From Silene latifolia (Eukaryota > Streptophyta > Magnoliopsida > Caryophyllales > Caryophyllaceae), in the NCBI RefSeq assembly GCF_048544455.1, contig NC_133528.1, forward strand, positions 50,706,293-50,770,292: a DNA stretch of 64,000 nt. Reading direction: 5' to 3'. The notes beneath the pieces were generated by a model. The model made no database searches. It was not told where the DNA came from and worked only from the letters and a program-made list of their open reading frames with translations. Position 1 is the first letter of the stretch. Each line of letters opens with the position of its first letter. The position numbers and the translations under genes are program-made. Shown piece by piece: positions 1-11,942 of the stretch.

Positions 1-231
1 AAATTATTTCCTAAAATGAAAATGAAAATTATTTCCTAAAATGAAAATGTGCACGTGTGGTAAAATGGCGAACATGTCGATGTCGCTTCGAAATTCGTGC
101 CCGCGGAATTAGGAAACCTGAAACATGGTAATTTTCACGTATTTACCAAAATAATAACCCGTAGGAATAAGTAATTATTCGTCATGGAATTAGGAAAGAT
201 CCAACGCGGAAAATCACAGAAGTGAAGCTGA

Positions 232-343
232 GGAAGAGGCGCAACATGAGCTGCGTCCCTTTGAAGAGGCGCAGCGGGTGCTGCGCCTGTTCCCAAGGTG
301 TTCTGCTCTGGCAGATTTTCGGAAACAGAAATTAGTATAAATA
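232..343 (+). promoter_or_regulatory. Promoter of the antisense ORF: paired GC hairpins plus TATA box
   Basis: Two adjacent hairpin-like units of about 30 bp (GAAGAGGCGCA...GCTGCGTCC type) lie at about 232-297. A TATA box (TATAAATA, 336-343) in the context ATTAGTATAAATA follows, about 87 bp before the ATG at 430. The LTR of the same element has the same arrangement: a hairpin pair, then ATTAGTATAAATA (11852-11841, minus strand). That this is a real promoter is an inference from position and similarity. Confidence 0.6.
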
Positions 344-429
344 AAAACGCGGATAGAGCTTTTATTCACATAATTCTTCCATCTCTTCTTCGCCTTATTA
401 CATAAAATTCTCAAAAGAAACTTTTCATC

Positions 430-1927
430 ATGAATACTTTGGAGATTCGTTTGAAGGAATGGACTAACGAATTTTCGAACATGGAAAAATATGATATGGG
501 TGCCTATAACCTTGGATCATTGTTGAGTTTGAGGCTAATCAAGGTTGTTAAACCGTTCTTGGATGCTTGTCTTGATTATTGGGACCCGAATTATCACGTT
601 TTTGCGTTCCCTGGAGGTGGCATTTGCCCATTTCCTGAAGAAATTGCTGCGGTTGGTGGGTGGGATCCCGAACACTTGCCTGCCATTCCTTCTACTTCGC
701 AAGGGTACAAGAGCAAATTTAGAGATTTTCTTGGGTTGACTAGACTTGAGGTAGACCGTCTAGTTACCTCGAAAGGAGTGAGAATGCTGGACTTCATAGA
801 CCGATTCATAAATAGGGCCGACCCCACCGTTTCTTATGTTGCTAGGCGGAGGGCATTTGGGTTTTGCCTTTTGCATGCGTATGTCTTCCAAGGGCGTGTT
901 GATGAAGACTTGAGAGGTGATCCCCGTCTTCTGGTCCTTGTTGAGCAAATAGAGCTGCGCAGGAGCCCAGCTTGTTTGTGCTTAGGAGAGATCTTGTTGG
1001 GCTTGGATAATAGGAAATCCAACCGCGACCTACCGTATTTGGGAAGTCCCGTCATCTTGCAGGTAAAACAACACTTTCTTTCTTTTTTTCTTTTCGTTTT
1101 TTTTTTTTTTGTTTTTTTTTGTTTTATGTCTAATACCTGCTTTTGGTAGGTTTGGCTTATGGAACGGCTTCGATTGATCGAGCCCCCAGTTCATGTTCCT
1201 TCTTACCATGCCCGCTCGATTGCGATGAGGACGAGGTTGTACATGGTGGACTTCACTCAGTCCGTGATTACTTTGGAAGAATAAACTGAAGAGTGAGGAT
1301 GGTGCTTTGATTAGGTGGGTCGTACCGTGGTGGCACCTCAAATCCGTCACTGGAGTGTCTTCTTTGGATCCTACTAGGTCCGTGCGCATTCCTGGCCTAG
1401 AATTCATGGTGTGTATCTTCCCGGAAAGATTGATGAGACAAATCAGAATGAAGTAGATGATCCCGAAGCTGGATACCGTTGCGCAGACCGCTGTGGCACT
1501 TACTACTGATAGCCGGAGGGAATGGGCCATTAAATGGGCCCAAAGAAACATGTGGTTCTTGAATTTCTCCGCTAATGCCTTATGGGTGTCGGATTCTTAT
1601 CTGCGATGGAGGAGAGCTACTACTTCTGAAGAACGCGAGAGATTGAGGAAGCGCGAGCCTGTGGATTACAAGGTGCGCGAGGTAAAGAAAGAGAAAGAGA
1701 AGCATCTGACAGAAGGAGAAGATGAAGCCGGGCTTCGAGTTATTCATCCTTCGAAGAAACCGAAGATCTCTCCTGTCGCGGAAATGGTGGTTGGCAAGAA
1801 TGGGAAGTCGAGGCCTCGAGAAAGACCATTGATGATTAGGTCTGAAGTGGCGCAAGAGCGTCCGGCTCGAGGTCGTGACAAGAAGTATGACAAGAATGAC
1901 AAGGGCAAAGGGAAGATGAAAGAATAG
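430..1927 (+). pseudogene. Antisense extra ORF of the Tat element (PMD/DUF7745-like), decayed
   Basis: Exon 1 (430-1062) encodes 211 residues including SLLSLRLIKVVKPFLDACL and YWDPNYHVFAFPGG. It ends at a GT donor, and a T-rich intron ends at TAG 1147-1149. Exon 2 from 1150 continues in phase until a frameshift near 1282. A TAG at 1454-1456 also interrupts the frame. The C-terminal part (1457-1927) has a WAIKWAQRNMWFLNFSANAL stretch and ends in a basic Lys/Arg/Glu-rich tail. The N-terminal part resembles plant-mobile-domain or DUF7745-type proteins, which are known as antisense ORFs downstream of pol in Tat-lineage retrotransposons. Its function is unknown. It lies tail-to-tail with integrase. 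Family assignment is from memory and is moderate. Confidence 0.65.
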
Positions 1928-2537
1928 CCCAAGTCCTTTTATTATTATTTATATTATTATTATTGTTGTAATAAAAAAAGTGGGGTTTTTAGAATCCTAG
2001 TCTCTTCTATTTTTATTATGTAGCGTACTATTGTCATTAGAAAATGAATGAAATAAAAAAAGGTTAAATGGTTATGAAACCGTTGTGATTTTCTATTTAT
2101 TATTCTTGTCGAATTCCAAATACAATGCAAATGTCCTTCTATTTACATTTTTGAAAATAATGGGTTGTATCCTGTGAAGGATTGCCTACGTATTCACTTA
2201 GAAAATGAAATCAAACCCTTGCGCGTAGTTCGAGTAAATGTAAAAGAATAATTGTTCTAAGCAAGAGCTTGTAATGAACTTAGAAAATTAGCATGAGCTT
2301 TTGCTTACTCTGAAGGTGCAAATTTAGTTTATTTGATGACATGAGGATGACAAATTTGTCAAAATGCAAGAGCACAGTGACATTAGCTTATTTCAGCTTG
2401 GCCAGGGGCCGGTTTATTTACAGCCACAAGAGCGACACGTGGGGTGCCGCGAGGCGCGTTTTTGTTCCTATTCTAGGCGTAGTACCGTTTCAATTGGTCA
2501 AGGTTCGTCGAGTTGGAGAACTCATTCCCATCTAGGT
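1928..2537. other. Non-coding spacer between the antisense ORF and integrase
   Basis: AT-rich spacer between two convergent coding regions of the Tat element. No gene was recognised. It should hold the 3' ends of both transcripts. A short T-rich stretch follows the antisense stop codon at 1925-1927. Confidence 0.5.
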
Positions 2538-3506
2538 CTATGATTCTAACTGCACCCCCGGAAGTATGGATTTGACTAGAAAAGGCCCGGCCCAGTTAGG
2601 TTTGAATTTTCCCCGTGGATCGACAGGTAAAAGAGCTCTAACCGATTTGAGCACTAAGTCTCCTTCCTTGATGTTTCTGGGCTTAACCCTTTTGTTGAAA
2701 GCTCGTTTGATACGGGCTTGGTATGTTTGGACATTATGCAAGGCGCGTAGCCTGCTTTCATCCAGGAGGATGAGTTCTTCATATCTATCCCTTTTCCAAT
2801 CACACGGGATTTGACTCTCGAGTAAGATACGCAAGGATGGTATCTCTAGCTCAACTGGTTGTACAGCCTCCATGCCATAGGTCAAATAGAAAGGAGTAGC
2901 CCCGGTGGGCGTCCCTAATGAGATGTACGATATCCCCACAGAGCAAAGGGTATCTTGCTTGGCCAATCTCGATAGTTGTCAATCATTTTCTTGAGAATTG
3001 TGACAACGTTCTTATTTGCTGCCTCTACTACACCATTAGTCCGTGGTCTATAGGGCGAAGAGTGGTGATGCCTAATTTTGTACTTGGCTAGCAATTGCTC
3101 AGTCTCAGCTTGGAAATGGGATCCATTATCACTAATGATCTCATGCGGGCAACCGTATCGACAGATGATGTTGTATTGTATGAACTTTGCCACATTTTTA
3201 GCCGTGAGACTGGTGTAGGAAGCTGCTTCCACCCACTTGGTAAAATAGTCAATTGCCACTAAGATGAAACAGTGACCTCTGTTCCTTTGGGGTTATCTTC
3301 CGATTATGTCAATTCCCAGTGAAAACGGCCAAGAAGATGTCATCGTATAGAGCAATGAAGGAGGGACATGTTGTACATTCCCGAAGATTTGGCAATTGTG
3401 GCAATGTCTTACATATTTGATGCAATCGGATTCCATTGTGGTCCAATAATATCCCAAACGTGTGCTTTTCTATGCCATCATGGGCCCACTCATGTGAGGA
3501 CCGCAT
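2538..3506 (-). pseudogene. Tat integrase, frameshifted
   Basis: Two overlapping frames carry the catalytic core. The D, D, E positions appear in VAIDYFTKWVEAA, IISDNGSHF and NGVVEAANKN (2915-3259). The C-terminal part after the frameshift (2538-2966) has the typical TPFYLTYGMEAVQPVE and GPFLVKSILPG stretches. The zinc-binding N-terminal part is fragmented around 3300-3506. At least two frameshifts or stops make it non-functional. Integrase would join the cDNA to host DNA. Confidence 0.85.
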
Positions 3507-4496
3507 TCGTCGTCGTGGACTTCTTCCATCACCTTTCGCGCCTGTGAATGATCAAGGCAACGTAAGATTACACCAAGAGGTGTTCTTTTGTATAACTCTC
3601 CTTGCATGAGAACGTATTGGGAAGCGAGTAGGCGTATAGCACGTTGTCCCCTCTTGTCCATATCCGGTGGATAGGTACCATTGAGCTTGAAATTCAGGAT
3701 TGCTTGGAACCAGGGTTCCTGCGCGATCTCCTCTTCATCGGTGATTTGATGCACATAAGCCGGCTCCGACCGTCGTGCGATGCATAAAAGCATTTCCATC
3801 ATGTTATCTGGCATATTAATCAAAGATGCGAGTTTTGCAAGAGCATCTGCAAATTGATTTTCCTCTCGAGGTAGGTGTAGATAGGTTACGTGATCAAAGA
3901 ATTGAGCAGCTTGGTCTATTCTAGCCTGATAAGGTGCGAGGCTTTCGCTTCGGATTTTCCAAGATCCTGTAATTTGGTTAATGATTAGGGATGAATCCCC
4001 ATGCACGCGAAGATTTTTAATGCCTAAGCTCACTGCCGCTTGTAGTCAATTGAGACAAGCTTCGTATTCTGCGGCGTTATTTGTCACCTCGAAGTCGAGT
4101 TTGACAGAGATTGGTGTATGCTCGCCTTCAGGAGAAATGAGCAACACTCCTATTCCAAATCCTCTTAAGTTTGACGCTCCATCAAAGTAAAGGTCCCAGG
4201 AGTCTACATTAGTTTGGAGTATGTCCTGCGGAAATGACCAAGTATCTATTGTTTGTGCATCGTCGATGGGATTCTCTGCAAAGAATTCGGCAACGGCGCG
4301 ACCTTTTATTACTTTCGGGGGCACGTATTTGAGATCGATTCGAGAGCATCAAAGTCCATCTTGCTAGGCGTCCGTTGAGGACGGGTTTTTCGAAGAGGTA
4401 TTTGACTGGATCCATTTTGGAGTATATTTTGACGGAGTAGCTAAGCATGTAATGGCGTAGCTTCTTCGTTGCCCACACAAGAGCGAGGCATGTCTT
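3470..4496 (-). pseudogene. Tandem RNase H region (gypsy RNase H remnant plus second RNase H)
   Basis: The upstream part (about 4209-4500) matches the RT-linked gypsy RNase H in broken frames. The downstream part (3470-4324) shows a second RNase H. It has LYFDGASNLRGFGIGVLL with the first Asp, NNAAEYEACL with Glu, VHGDSSLIINQ with Asp, and a final ADALAKLAS Asp. A stop or frameshift near 4046 divides it. A second, archaeal-type RNase H after the first is the hallmark of the Tat lineage. It would degrade RNA in the RNA:DNA hybrid during reverse transcription. Confidence 0.8.
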
Positions 4497-5732
4497 TTAG
4501 AGTTGTGAATATTTACACTCGTACTCCAATAACTTCTTACTAAGGTAGTAGATAGCCCTTTCTTCATTTCCTACAGTTTGAGCTAGCATGGCACCCATGG
4601 CGGTTTCAGTTACTGTGAGATATAAACCAAGAGGTTGATCTCGTTGAGGTGGCATGAACACTGGCAGTTTGGCCAATATCTCCTTTATTTTGTCAAATGC
4701 CTTTTGACAATCATCATCCCACATGGTGTGGTCTATCTTCTTGGGCTTCTTGAAGATAGACTCACAAATCATTATAAGTTTCGATATGAATCGACTTATA
4801 TATTGCACTTTTCCCAAGAATCCTCTGACTTCTTTTTCTGTTTGTGGTTGCGGCATTTCAATCAGAGCCTTGATCTTGGAAGGGTCTATTTCTATACCTC
4901 TTTGACTAACGACGTATCCCAGGAGTTTGCCAGACGTTACCCCGAAGGTGCACTTCTGAGGATTGAGCCTCATGTTGTACTTTCGTAGTCTTGCGAAAAA
5001 TTTGCGAAGGTTCGCAATATGCCCCTCTCTATCCTTGGACTTGACGATCATGTCGTCTACGTATACCTCAACTTCTTTGTGCATCATATCATGTAAGAGT
5101 GTAGTTGTGGTGCGTTGATATGTAGCTCCGGCGTTGATTAATCCAAACGGCATCACTGTATAGCAGTAGGTTCCCCATTGAGTGACAAAGGCGGTCTTAT
5201 GCATATCTTCCATGGCCATTTTGATTTGATTATAACCCGCGTATCCATCCATGAAGGATAGTAATACGTGGTCTGCAGTATTGTCCACCAATATGTCGAT
5301 GTGTGGTAGAGGGAAATCATCTTTAGGACTTGCTTTGTTTAGATCCCTAAAATCAACACAAACACGGATTCTCCCATCCTTTTTGGGTACAGGTACTATG
5401 TTGGCTACCCAGTCAGAATATTCGGAAACATTGATGAACCCGGCCTTGAATTGCTTATCAACTTCTTCCTTAATCTTGAGAGCCCATTCCGTTCTCATTC
5501 GTCGAAGCTTCTGTTTCACAGGTTTGAAACCTGGCTTTATCGGAATCCTATGCTCGGCGATATCCCTGTCGATTCCTGGCATGTCTTTGTAGGACCAAGC
5601 GAAAACATCTTTGAACTCGTTTAGAAGGTCTATGAAGTCGGCCCTTTCGGTAGAGCTCAAGGTAGTCCCTATCCTAAGTTCTTGGGGTTCTAGTTCGGTT
5701 CCTACATTGATGGGTTCGGTGTCCTCATTCAT
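4497..5732 (-). CDS. Tat reverse transcriptase domain (open frame of a broken polyprotein)
   Basis: 411 open codons. RT landmarks run in order: VPKKDGRIRVCVDFRDLN at about residues 115-132, PFGLINAGATYQR around 195-207, and the catalytic YVDD at 224-227. A connection region and the start of RNase H (SKKLLEYECKYSQL) follow. The frame overlaps the preceding linker frame by a few bases at 5725-5732, so an indel separates it from the upstream polyprotein. The annotated ATG is therefore not a true gene start. Confidence 0.88.
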   Translation of the reverse strand: MNEDTEPINVGTELEPQELRIGTTLSSTERADFIDLLNEFKDVFAWSYKDMPGIDRDIAEHRIPIKPGFKPVKQKLRRMRTEWALKIKEEVDKQFKAGFINVSEYSDWVANIVPVPKKDGRIRVCVDFRDLNKASPKDDFPLPHIDILVDNTADHVLLSFMDGYAGYNQIKMAMEDMHKTAFVTQWGTYCYTVMPFGLINAGATYQRTTTTLLHDMMHKEVEVYVDDMIVKSKDREGHIANLRKFFARLRKYNMRLNPQKCTFGVTSGKLLGYVVSQRGIEIDPSKIKALIEMPQPQTEKEVRGFLGKVQYISRFISKLIMICESIFKKPKKIDHTMWDDDCQKAFDKIKEILAKLPVFMPPQRDQPLGLYLTVTETAMGAMLAQTVGNEERAIYYLSKKLLEYECKYSQL

Positions 5733-6557
5733 CTGGTCCCCCTTCCCCTTCCTGTAGTATTTCTTTGGCTACGTAGGGAGGTATTTCGATCGAGTCTGGG
5801 TCTTGGTCATCCTCAGTATCATCGTAAACAGAATTGCACTCAAGATAACACAAAGAGTAAGCAGAACCTGATTTATTCATATTAAAGTTTGAGTAAAGTT
5901 GAAACAAAGAAGCCAACTGATCCATGGTCAGTGGCGGCAAAGGGACAGTGGTTGGGGCATTTCCCGAACTACGGTGACTACTCGAGGCTAAGCTAGGAGA
6001 AACAAAGGGGACGGGGATGACGACAGGAGGATATTTCCTAGTGACTTCTCTAGACTCCGACTCTGACTCCGACTCCGACTCGAACTCATCGTCTTCTGGT
6101 TCTCCTTTGAACATCTCTCCTTCTCCGGTGGTGAGCTTGAAGAGTCTTCCTTGATTGTTGGTCCACTTGATCGATTTTCTCCATCTTTCTGCTGATTTGC
6201 GTTTGTTTCTGTGATTAACGCGGTAGGGTTGAAGTGGTCGTCTTGAAGTATCATGGTAATGATCTCATCCTGCGCGGCTCTAACAAATCGATCTTTTCCG
6301 AACAACAAGCTAGCAGATTGTTCGTCTAAGCAAGGTGCTTGACGGGTTTTGACGGTAAGAACCGTTTCTGGAGGAATGAAGTAGCAATCGTGAAATATCT
6401 CGATTCCGGCTAGCTTCCTCTCGAGATAATGCCAAGGCTCGGGAAATCCGTGAAAGAGTTCCAGGCTTCCTTCCTTAACAAAGTACCCATTTAAGGTGGG
6501 GAGATAGGGTCGCATTTGGACTCCTGTGTACTTATGGTTCTGAACTTGAGCAAGCAT
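5725..6557 (-). pseudogene. Protease-RT linker of the Tat polyprotein, frameshifted
   Basis: Two overlapping frames (5988-6557 and 5725-6114) represent one low-complexity linker. It includes a Glu-Ser repeat near 6050-6100. The upstream frame continues the protease frame after the TAA at 6612-6614. A frameshift lies near 6100. No enzyme domain was recognised. Confidence 0.6.
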
Positions 6558-6611
6558 CTTGAGAACCTCCTCTTTAGTGGGTTTGTACCCTAGTCCAAGT
6601 GGTATTCTTTT

Positions 6612-7844
6612 TTAGTTGCCTTCCTTATATGGTGCGAAGGTATTTCTTCGGATAGGGTTCAGAGGCATTCCAGGGAAGTATCCCTGAGTTTTGAGTATGT
6701 GGTTGACCACCAAGTTCGAGTAGGGATCGTAGTACAAGGGTGTCAGTTCACTTTCTATGACGCTTATGCTTTGGAAGCCTCCAAGCTCATATACTGGATC
6801 TGCGAGGACTTGATTATTTGACTTCTTTTCGATTATTGCTTTGATGGGTGACGAAGTGATCATCACTACTTTGCCATTTAGTGGAATCTTGATCTTTTGA
6901 TGAAGGGTGGATGTCACTGCTTTGGAAGCGTGAATCCAAGGTCTTCCTAGAAGTATGTTGAAGGAAGCTTCGATGTCCACTATTTGGAAATTAACCTTTC
7001 GCTCAATTGGTCCTGTGGCTATGGTTAGGTTAATGAGTCCTGCAACCTTTCGTCGTGTACCATCATATGCGCGAACACCTTGATTGGTAGGGGTCCAATC
7101 CGACTCTTTCATGCCTAGTTTGTATGCCGTTTTGAGGGGTATGACGTTGACCGCAGAGCCATCATCTACCAAGGTCATTGGCACATTTTTCTTTAGACAA
7201 ATGACAGTGATGTAGAGAGCCAAGTCGTGACTAGCGCCGAAAGGTGGTAAATCTTCGTCTGAGAAAGTAATAGGATTACTTAGCTTTGGTGATTCTTGGA
7301 AGACCAAGTTGACTACATCTTTGGGTGTCGAGTTATGTGCTACATTTAGCTTGGCCAAGGCTTGCAGTAAAGCTTGGCGATGTGGGAACGAGCTTGCTAC
7401 TAATTGCCAGACTGAAAGATCAGCCTTTGTCTTCTGTAATTGCTTGAGCAAATGATCAGTGGAGTCATCTTCGTTATCATTTGGTGTGACAACGTTGGTT
7501 GGACCATTTTGAGTACTGCTTTGATATGGACGACCCGAACGAGTTAGGTGGTCCACATCTTGATCTTCGCCATTTTGAACTATTTCTTTGACTAGGGAGT
7601 TTTCAATGAGATACTCGTCCTCATCATCGTCGGCCCAAACTCCATTGATTGTAGCTAGTTTTCTCATTCTCATGATTTCATCTTCTAGTCGTATGATTTG
7701 GTCGACTAATTTATCTACCACTGCGACTATTTCTTGCATAGTAGCATTTTGAGAGAAGACCAGTGGCACATGCTCTTTAGGTGTCGTGTTGGGATCACAA
7801 GCAGTTGTCACCACATTTTCTAATTCCCAAACTTGCCTATCCAC
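6612..7844 (-). pseudogene. Tat aspartic protease (retropepsin-like) region
   Basis: The retropepsin signature is visible as TLVDDGSAVNVIPL (catalytic DDGS in place of the usual DSGS) with a downstream FNILLGRPWIH flap-like segment. The frame ends in a TAA at 6612-6614, but the same frame continues coding-like beyond it, so this is an internal nonsense mutation. The frame differs from that of gag, whose stop lies at about 7854. The enzyme would cleave the Gag-Pol polyprotein. Confidence 0.8.
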
Positions 7845-7853
7845 ACCCCTTGC

Positions 7854-9209
7854 CTATGTGATGAAGTCGGAAATAGTAGGGGAGATGGTAGAGTAGAAAC
7901 CTTCATTTTCGATTGCATAGATTTCGTTTTCGATTGGAGAAATGAGGTGTGAACAATCTAAGGTAGATTCATCACTTGTGATCACTAGAACTCCAAGAGG
8001 ATTCTGAGTGTTGTTGGGTTTACCTCCCGGCGGTATTGGCAATCGACCATCTTCAATCATGTCTTGAAGCACGTTTTTCAACTTGTAGCACTTTTCTGTG
8101 TCATGTCCCTTGCCCCTATGGTATTCACAGTACGAGTTCTCGTCCCAGAACTTGGATTTCCTTTTGGGTTCGGGAGTAGGTCCAATGGGTTGGAGTTTGC
8201 CTTGCTTCATTAGCCTTTTTAGAGCGTTGGCGTAAGTGTCCCCAAGATTTGTGAATTTCCTTGGTGGGGTAGTTTTCTTGGATGGCTCGAGAAGGTTAAC
8301 TTCATCTGTCTTGCTAGTAGAGCCGTATGAACGGCTTGTTGAGCCTTGATATCCTCGACCTACTGTTTTGGACAAGAGTCCTTTACGGATGTCATCTTCA
8401 ATCCTTGTCCCTAGTACGGTTAAGTCCTTGAAACTTTTGATGTTTTGGTATCTCAAATGGTTGGCATAAATGGGTTTGAGATTATCCACGAACTTCTCCA
8501 TAAGGGTAGCCTCATCCGGGCGTTCAACTAGTTGGGTACTAGTCTTCCTCCACCTACTTAGGAAGTCGGTGAATCCTTCTTTGTCATTTTGGGTAAGAAC
8601 CTCAAGAGTGCGCTTGTTAACTTGGATCTCGGCATTATCCGCATATTGTTTAGAAAACTCGATTGCAGCATCTTCCCAAGTAGCGACCATCTTATGATCT
8701 AGAGAGTAGAACCATTGCTTTGGGATAATGTCAAGAGATGAAGGAAAGATCCTTAAGAACATCTCGGATTTGATGCCTTTGATAGACATGTAATCCTTGA
8801 AAGCACGGATGTGGTTCAAAGGGTTCTCATGACCCTTGAATTTAGGAATATCCGTCATATTGAAGTTGGTTGGTAATTTGGCATCGATGGCCTCGTACTT
8901 GTGATTATATTCTCTATAAATGTCATCCCCCTTAAGGTACATCAATTGCTCCTCTAAGTATTGGAGTCTTTTCTCAACTATAGTCATCCCCATGAGAGGA
9001 TTTTCATCCCTGGATTCATTCTCGGAGTCACCTATTACTTCACTTTCATGGGGAGGCAACCTTCCCTCTACGGCATAGATCCGGCCCTCGATGGTCTCAA
9101 GGCGATCATGGACTTAGTCTTGGGTATCTTGGATACGGGCTAGCGCGGCTAGGATTCGATCATTACCATCTTGAAGTTGGTTGAGGTTCGTTTCGCTGGA
9201 TCCAGGCAT
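7854..9209 (-). pseudogene. Tat gag with one premature stop
   Basis: The likely start is the ATG at 9207-9209. An in-frame TAA at 9114-9116 interrupts it after 31 codons, and the rest is open from 9113 to 7854. It shows a retrotransposon gag core (YMSIKGIKSEMFLRIFPSSL) and a single zinc-knuckle-like motif, CEYHRGKGHDTEKC. A basic Lys/Arg-rich stretch precedes the knuckle. Gag would package the element RNA in particles. The stop means no full Gag is made without read-through. Confidence 0.85.
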
Positions 9210-9984
9210 CTTGAAAACTGGATAAGAGATCGATGACGAATCAAAACACGATCGACCATTCTAACACGCTTGCTAAAAGAAGAAATGTTTTGACTCGTGA
9301 AGTGGGTGCGTGCCACCTGTGTTGAGTGAGTTTTGAAGAAAGACAAAGATTTTGGAAATGTGTATCCTAGTCAACTATAGTGTAGTTGTAGGAGTGGACT
9401 CGAAGTGAGGTTTTGAAATGGGCTTGTGGCCCGAATTTTGACTTGACAAACGGACGGAGTTTATTTGGATTTTGCGCTAATCAAATGGCCTATTTCGAAA
9501 TTTTGATTAAGAAAAGGGGTTTTGATTTTTGAAAAATCGTCATGGTTTTGTTTAGAAAATGGTGATCATGTAATGTACAAGCATTTATACAAGCATTATA
9601 ACGGGATGCTGAGTGCATTTAAGAGGGTTTTGGTTTAAAGGGTGGGTTGCCATACCGAACCATCAAACCCGAAGTCTGTGGAGAGGCTCGTACCAAACAA
9701 GAGTAAGGCCGATTCCTAGTCCATTTTCTCAAGTAGTGGAGGCCCTTGACACAAACAAGAGTAAGCATCATGGTATGGATGACGTCAATCGCTATCCATT
9801 CTTAAGCCCAAATAAGAATTAGGACCGTTTAGACGGGACGATTGGTCGAATAGGTTGGGTTGGGCCTAAGAAGGCCGAATAAAACGGTCTAGGAAGACCG
9901 AGTTATGAAAACCGACAATTGTCTTGTACAAACTATTCCCTAACCTTGTTCAAGTTTCACCCTTAGCTACACGTAAGTGTATTA
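9210..9984 (-). other. 5' leader of the Tat element
   Basis: About 775 bp between the primer binding site and the gag ATG. No convincing long ORF was seen. It should contain the packaging signal, which cannot be identified by eye. Confidence 0.5.
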
Positions 9985-10002
9985 TCCCCAGCGGAGTCGC
10001 CA
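9985..10002 (-). other. Primer binding site, tRNA-Arg type
   Basis: The minus strand reads TGGCGACTCCGCTGGGGA, 3 bases inside the LTR end. This is the primer site form known from Ogre/Tat elements and attributed to tRNA-Arg. It fixes the element's orientation and the inner LTR edge. Confidence 0.8.
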
Positions 10003-10725
10003 AACTGTGGACAGCGGGGGGCCCACGGGGGTGCTTGGGAGAGAAGAGAAACAAGCGTTTGCATTTTTGTTGGAGTCGCCACCAATTTTTATGGGAAATT
10101 GGAACCGTTCGAATACCTCGCGTCATGTCAAGACACAAAGTAGAGACATGAACACTAAGCAATCGTTACCCTTAGCATTCTATGTCTAGAATGACTCTCG
10201 CGGATGCCAATGAACACGGGTGTTCACGGAGATCTGGAGTAAGGGGTGAGGGTACGTATTAGGAAGCTCTTTTGATCGAACACCTAATCCCGCCCGCCTC
10301 GATAGCGGCCTCTACTAATGATTAGGGAAGTTATTCGTACTCGATATATCGTCGATTGTATGCATGCAATGCAATATCCAAGTTTTAATCCTAGCATGTG
10401 AGAATTAATACTAAGTCGGTGAACACGTAATTTAGCATACAATTGGGTCGAAGTAGGATTTAATGCTCAATTACATGTGAAAACATACAAATGATACAAG
10501 AAACACAATAATTATAAATTACAATAATGAAAATTACAATGATTACAATGGATTAGACGATTTATGTAAAAAATACCTTTAAAACGGAAAATTTGAGAAA
10601 AAAAAAAGAATAAAAGAATTACGAACCGATCAGTAGGCGATAATACGAATAATAGTTAGTTATACGTAAGCTAATTAAACTAAGTCAAGGCAGAAAACGG
10701 AGTTCAGGGACAGAATTCAACCCGG

Positions 10726-10795
10726 AACAGGCGCAGCAGAGCTGCGTCCTTTGGAATAGGCGCAGCAGACGCTGCGTCTGTTCCTGACCTGAATT
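10726..10795. repeat. Paired GC hairpin block A in the Tat LTR
   Basis: Two adjacent units of about 32 bp, GGCGCAGCAGAGCTGCGTCC and AGGCGCAGCAGACGCTGCGT. Each can fold on itself (GCGCAGC/GCTGCGT arms). Confidence 0.7.
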
Positions 10796-11324
10796 CTGGC
10801 TGTGAAGCCGGAATTGCGCGTTGTTAATACTTGTTGGTGAATTTAACGATGGATTAAATTATTTACTCGGGTGAAAGTGATTAATAGGTTATTTACATGT
10901 GATTAATGGTCATGAAAACGATAAAACATGGATGAGACGGATGCAAATGAATTATTTACATGAACGAATGATTAATTAGCGAATTAAAACTAACTAAACA
11001 AATTAATTAGACTAAACATGATGAGTTAATGACGAACATATGACAATGAACAACAGATGCAAATATGTCAACGACGAATTCCAGAAACTCAATATGAACA
11101 AATTGAATTTCTACAACCGGATTGAATTTAATGACGAAAACCCGCAAATATTGGTTATAAGGGATTTAAGTCGGATTTAATGACGAATTAAACATGTTAA
11201 TGATGATGAATAATATACATGTGAATTATTAGACTATTGTGACGAAGAATTAAAGAAAATAAACGAAACAAATAAACTTTGACGAATTACAGAGGACGAA
11301 GGAAGAAGAAAGGAAGCAGGAATT

Positions 11325-11400
11325 GCGGCAGCCTCACGAAGAGCGCGGCAGTGCTGCGCTCCTTCGAAGAGAGCGCAGCGATTCTTTGCGTCCTTTCTCG
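11325..11400. repeat. Paired GC hairpin block B in the Tat LTR
   Basis: Two units, GAAGAGCGCGGCAGTGCTGC and GAAGAGAGCGCAGCGATTCT, with the same architecture as blocks A and C but more diverged. Confidence 0.6.
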
Positions 11401-11840
11401 ACGGTTAGTCTTCTGGAAATCCGTAAAAAGAGGTTTTTAAAGCACGATTTTATAAATCGGTTTTAAGAGGTATTTTCGACATAAACCTTACAATTGTGAT
11501 GCAATAATTAAAATACAATAAATAAAAGAGAGATTATACACCCTCAGACTTACATGTTTGACGAAACGAGAAGGACTAAGATATCGATTAGTGATGCTCG
11601 ACGCGAATGCAAAGAAAGTGCCCTCGTAAGAGGAAAACGATTAGATTAATTAAGTTGATTGATGTGTAGTTGGTCAAATTGGTCGGTCATGCAAACGAGG
11701 CTGGTACTCAGAAGGATCCGAGCTTACGTGGTCGAAAGATCAAGCACGTAGACGCCAAAAAGTAAGAACAAAAGTCTAGAATGCAAAGGGAGAAGAGAAG
11801 GGCGGACACTCGCGTGAGAAATATGAGGAGCGAAGGCTCC

Positions 11841-11852
11841 TATTTATACTAA
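11841..11852 (-). promoter_or_regulatory. TATA box of the Tat LTR
   Basis: The minus strand reads TTAGTATAAATA. It lies about 90 bp downstream of hairpin block C (12012-11943), so transcription should start near 11810-11820. The same words occur at the antisense-ORF promoter (332-343). Confidence 0.6.
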
Positions 11853-11942
11853 TCACGTGGAGGAAATAGGGTTTCGGAGACTCTTTGGAAGTGAATCTCG
11901 GAAAGATATGAAAAAAGATACGAAAAACAGGCAGAATAGGGC

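Noticed and set aside
1-420. The 3' LTR of the Tat element at the left edge
   Set aside because: The LTR end sequence (GATGACA on the plus strand) is absent. The region is the promoter of the antisense ORF, so the LTR lies further left.
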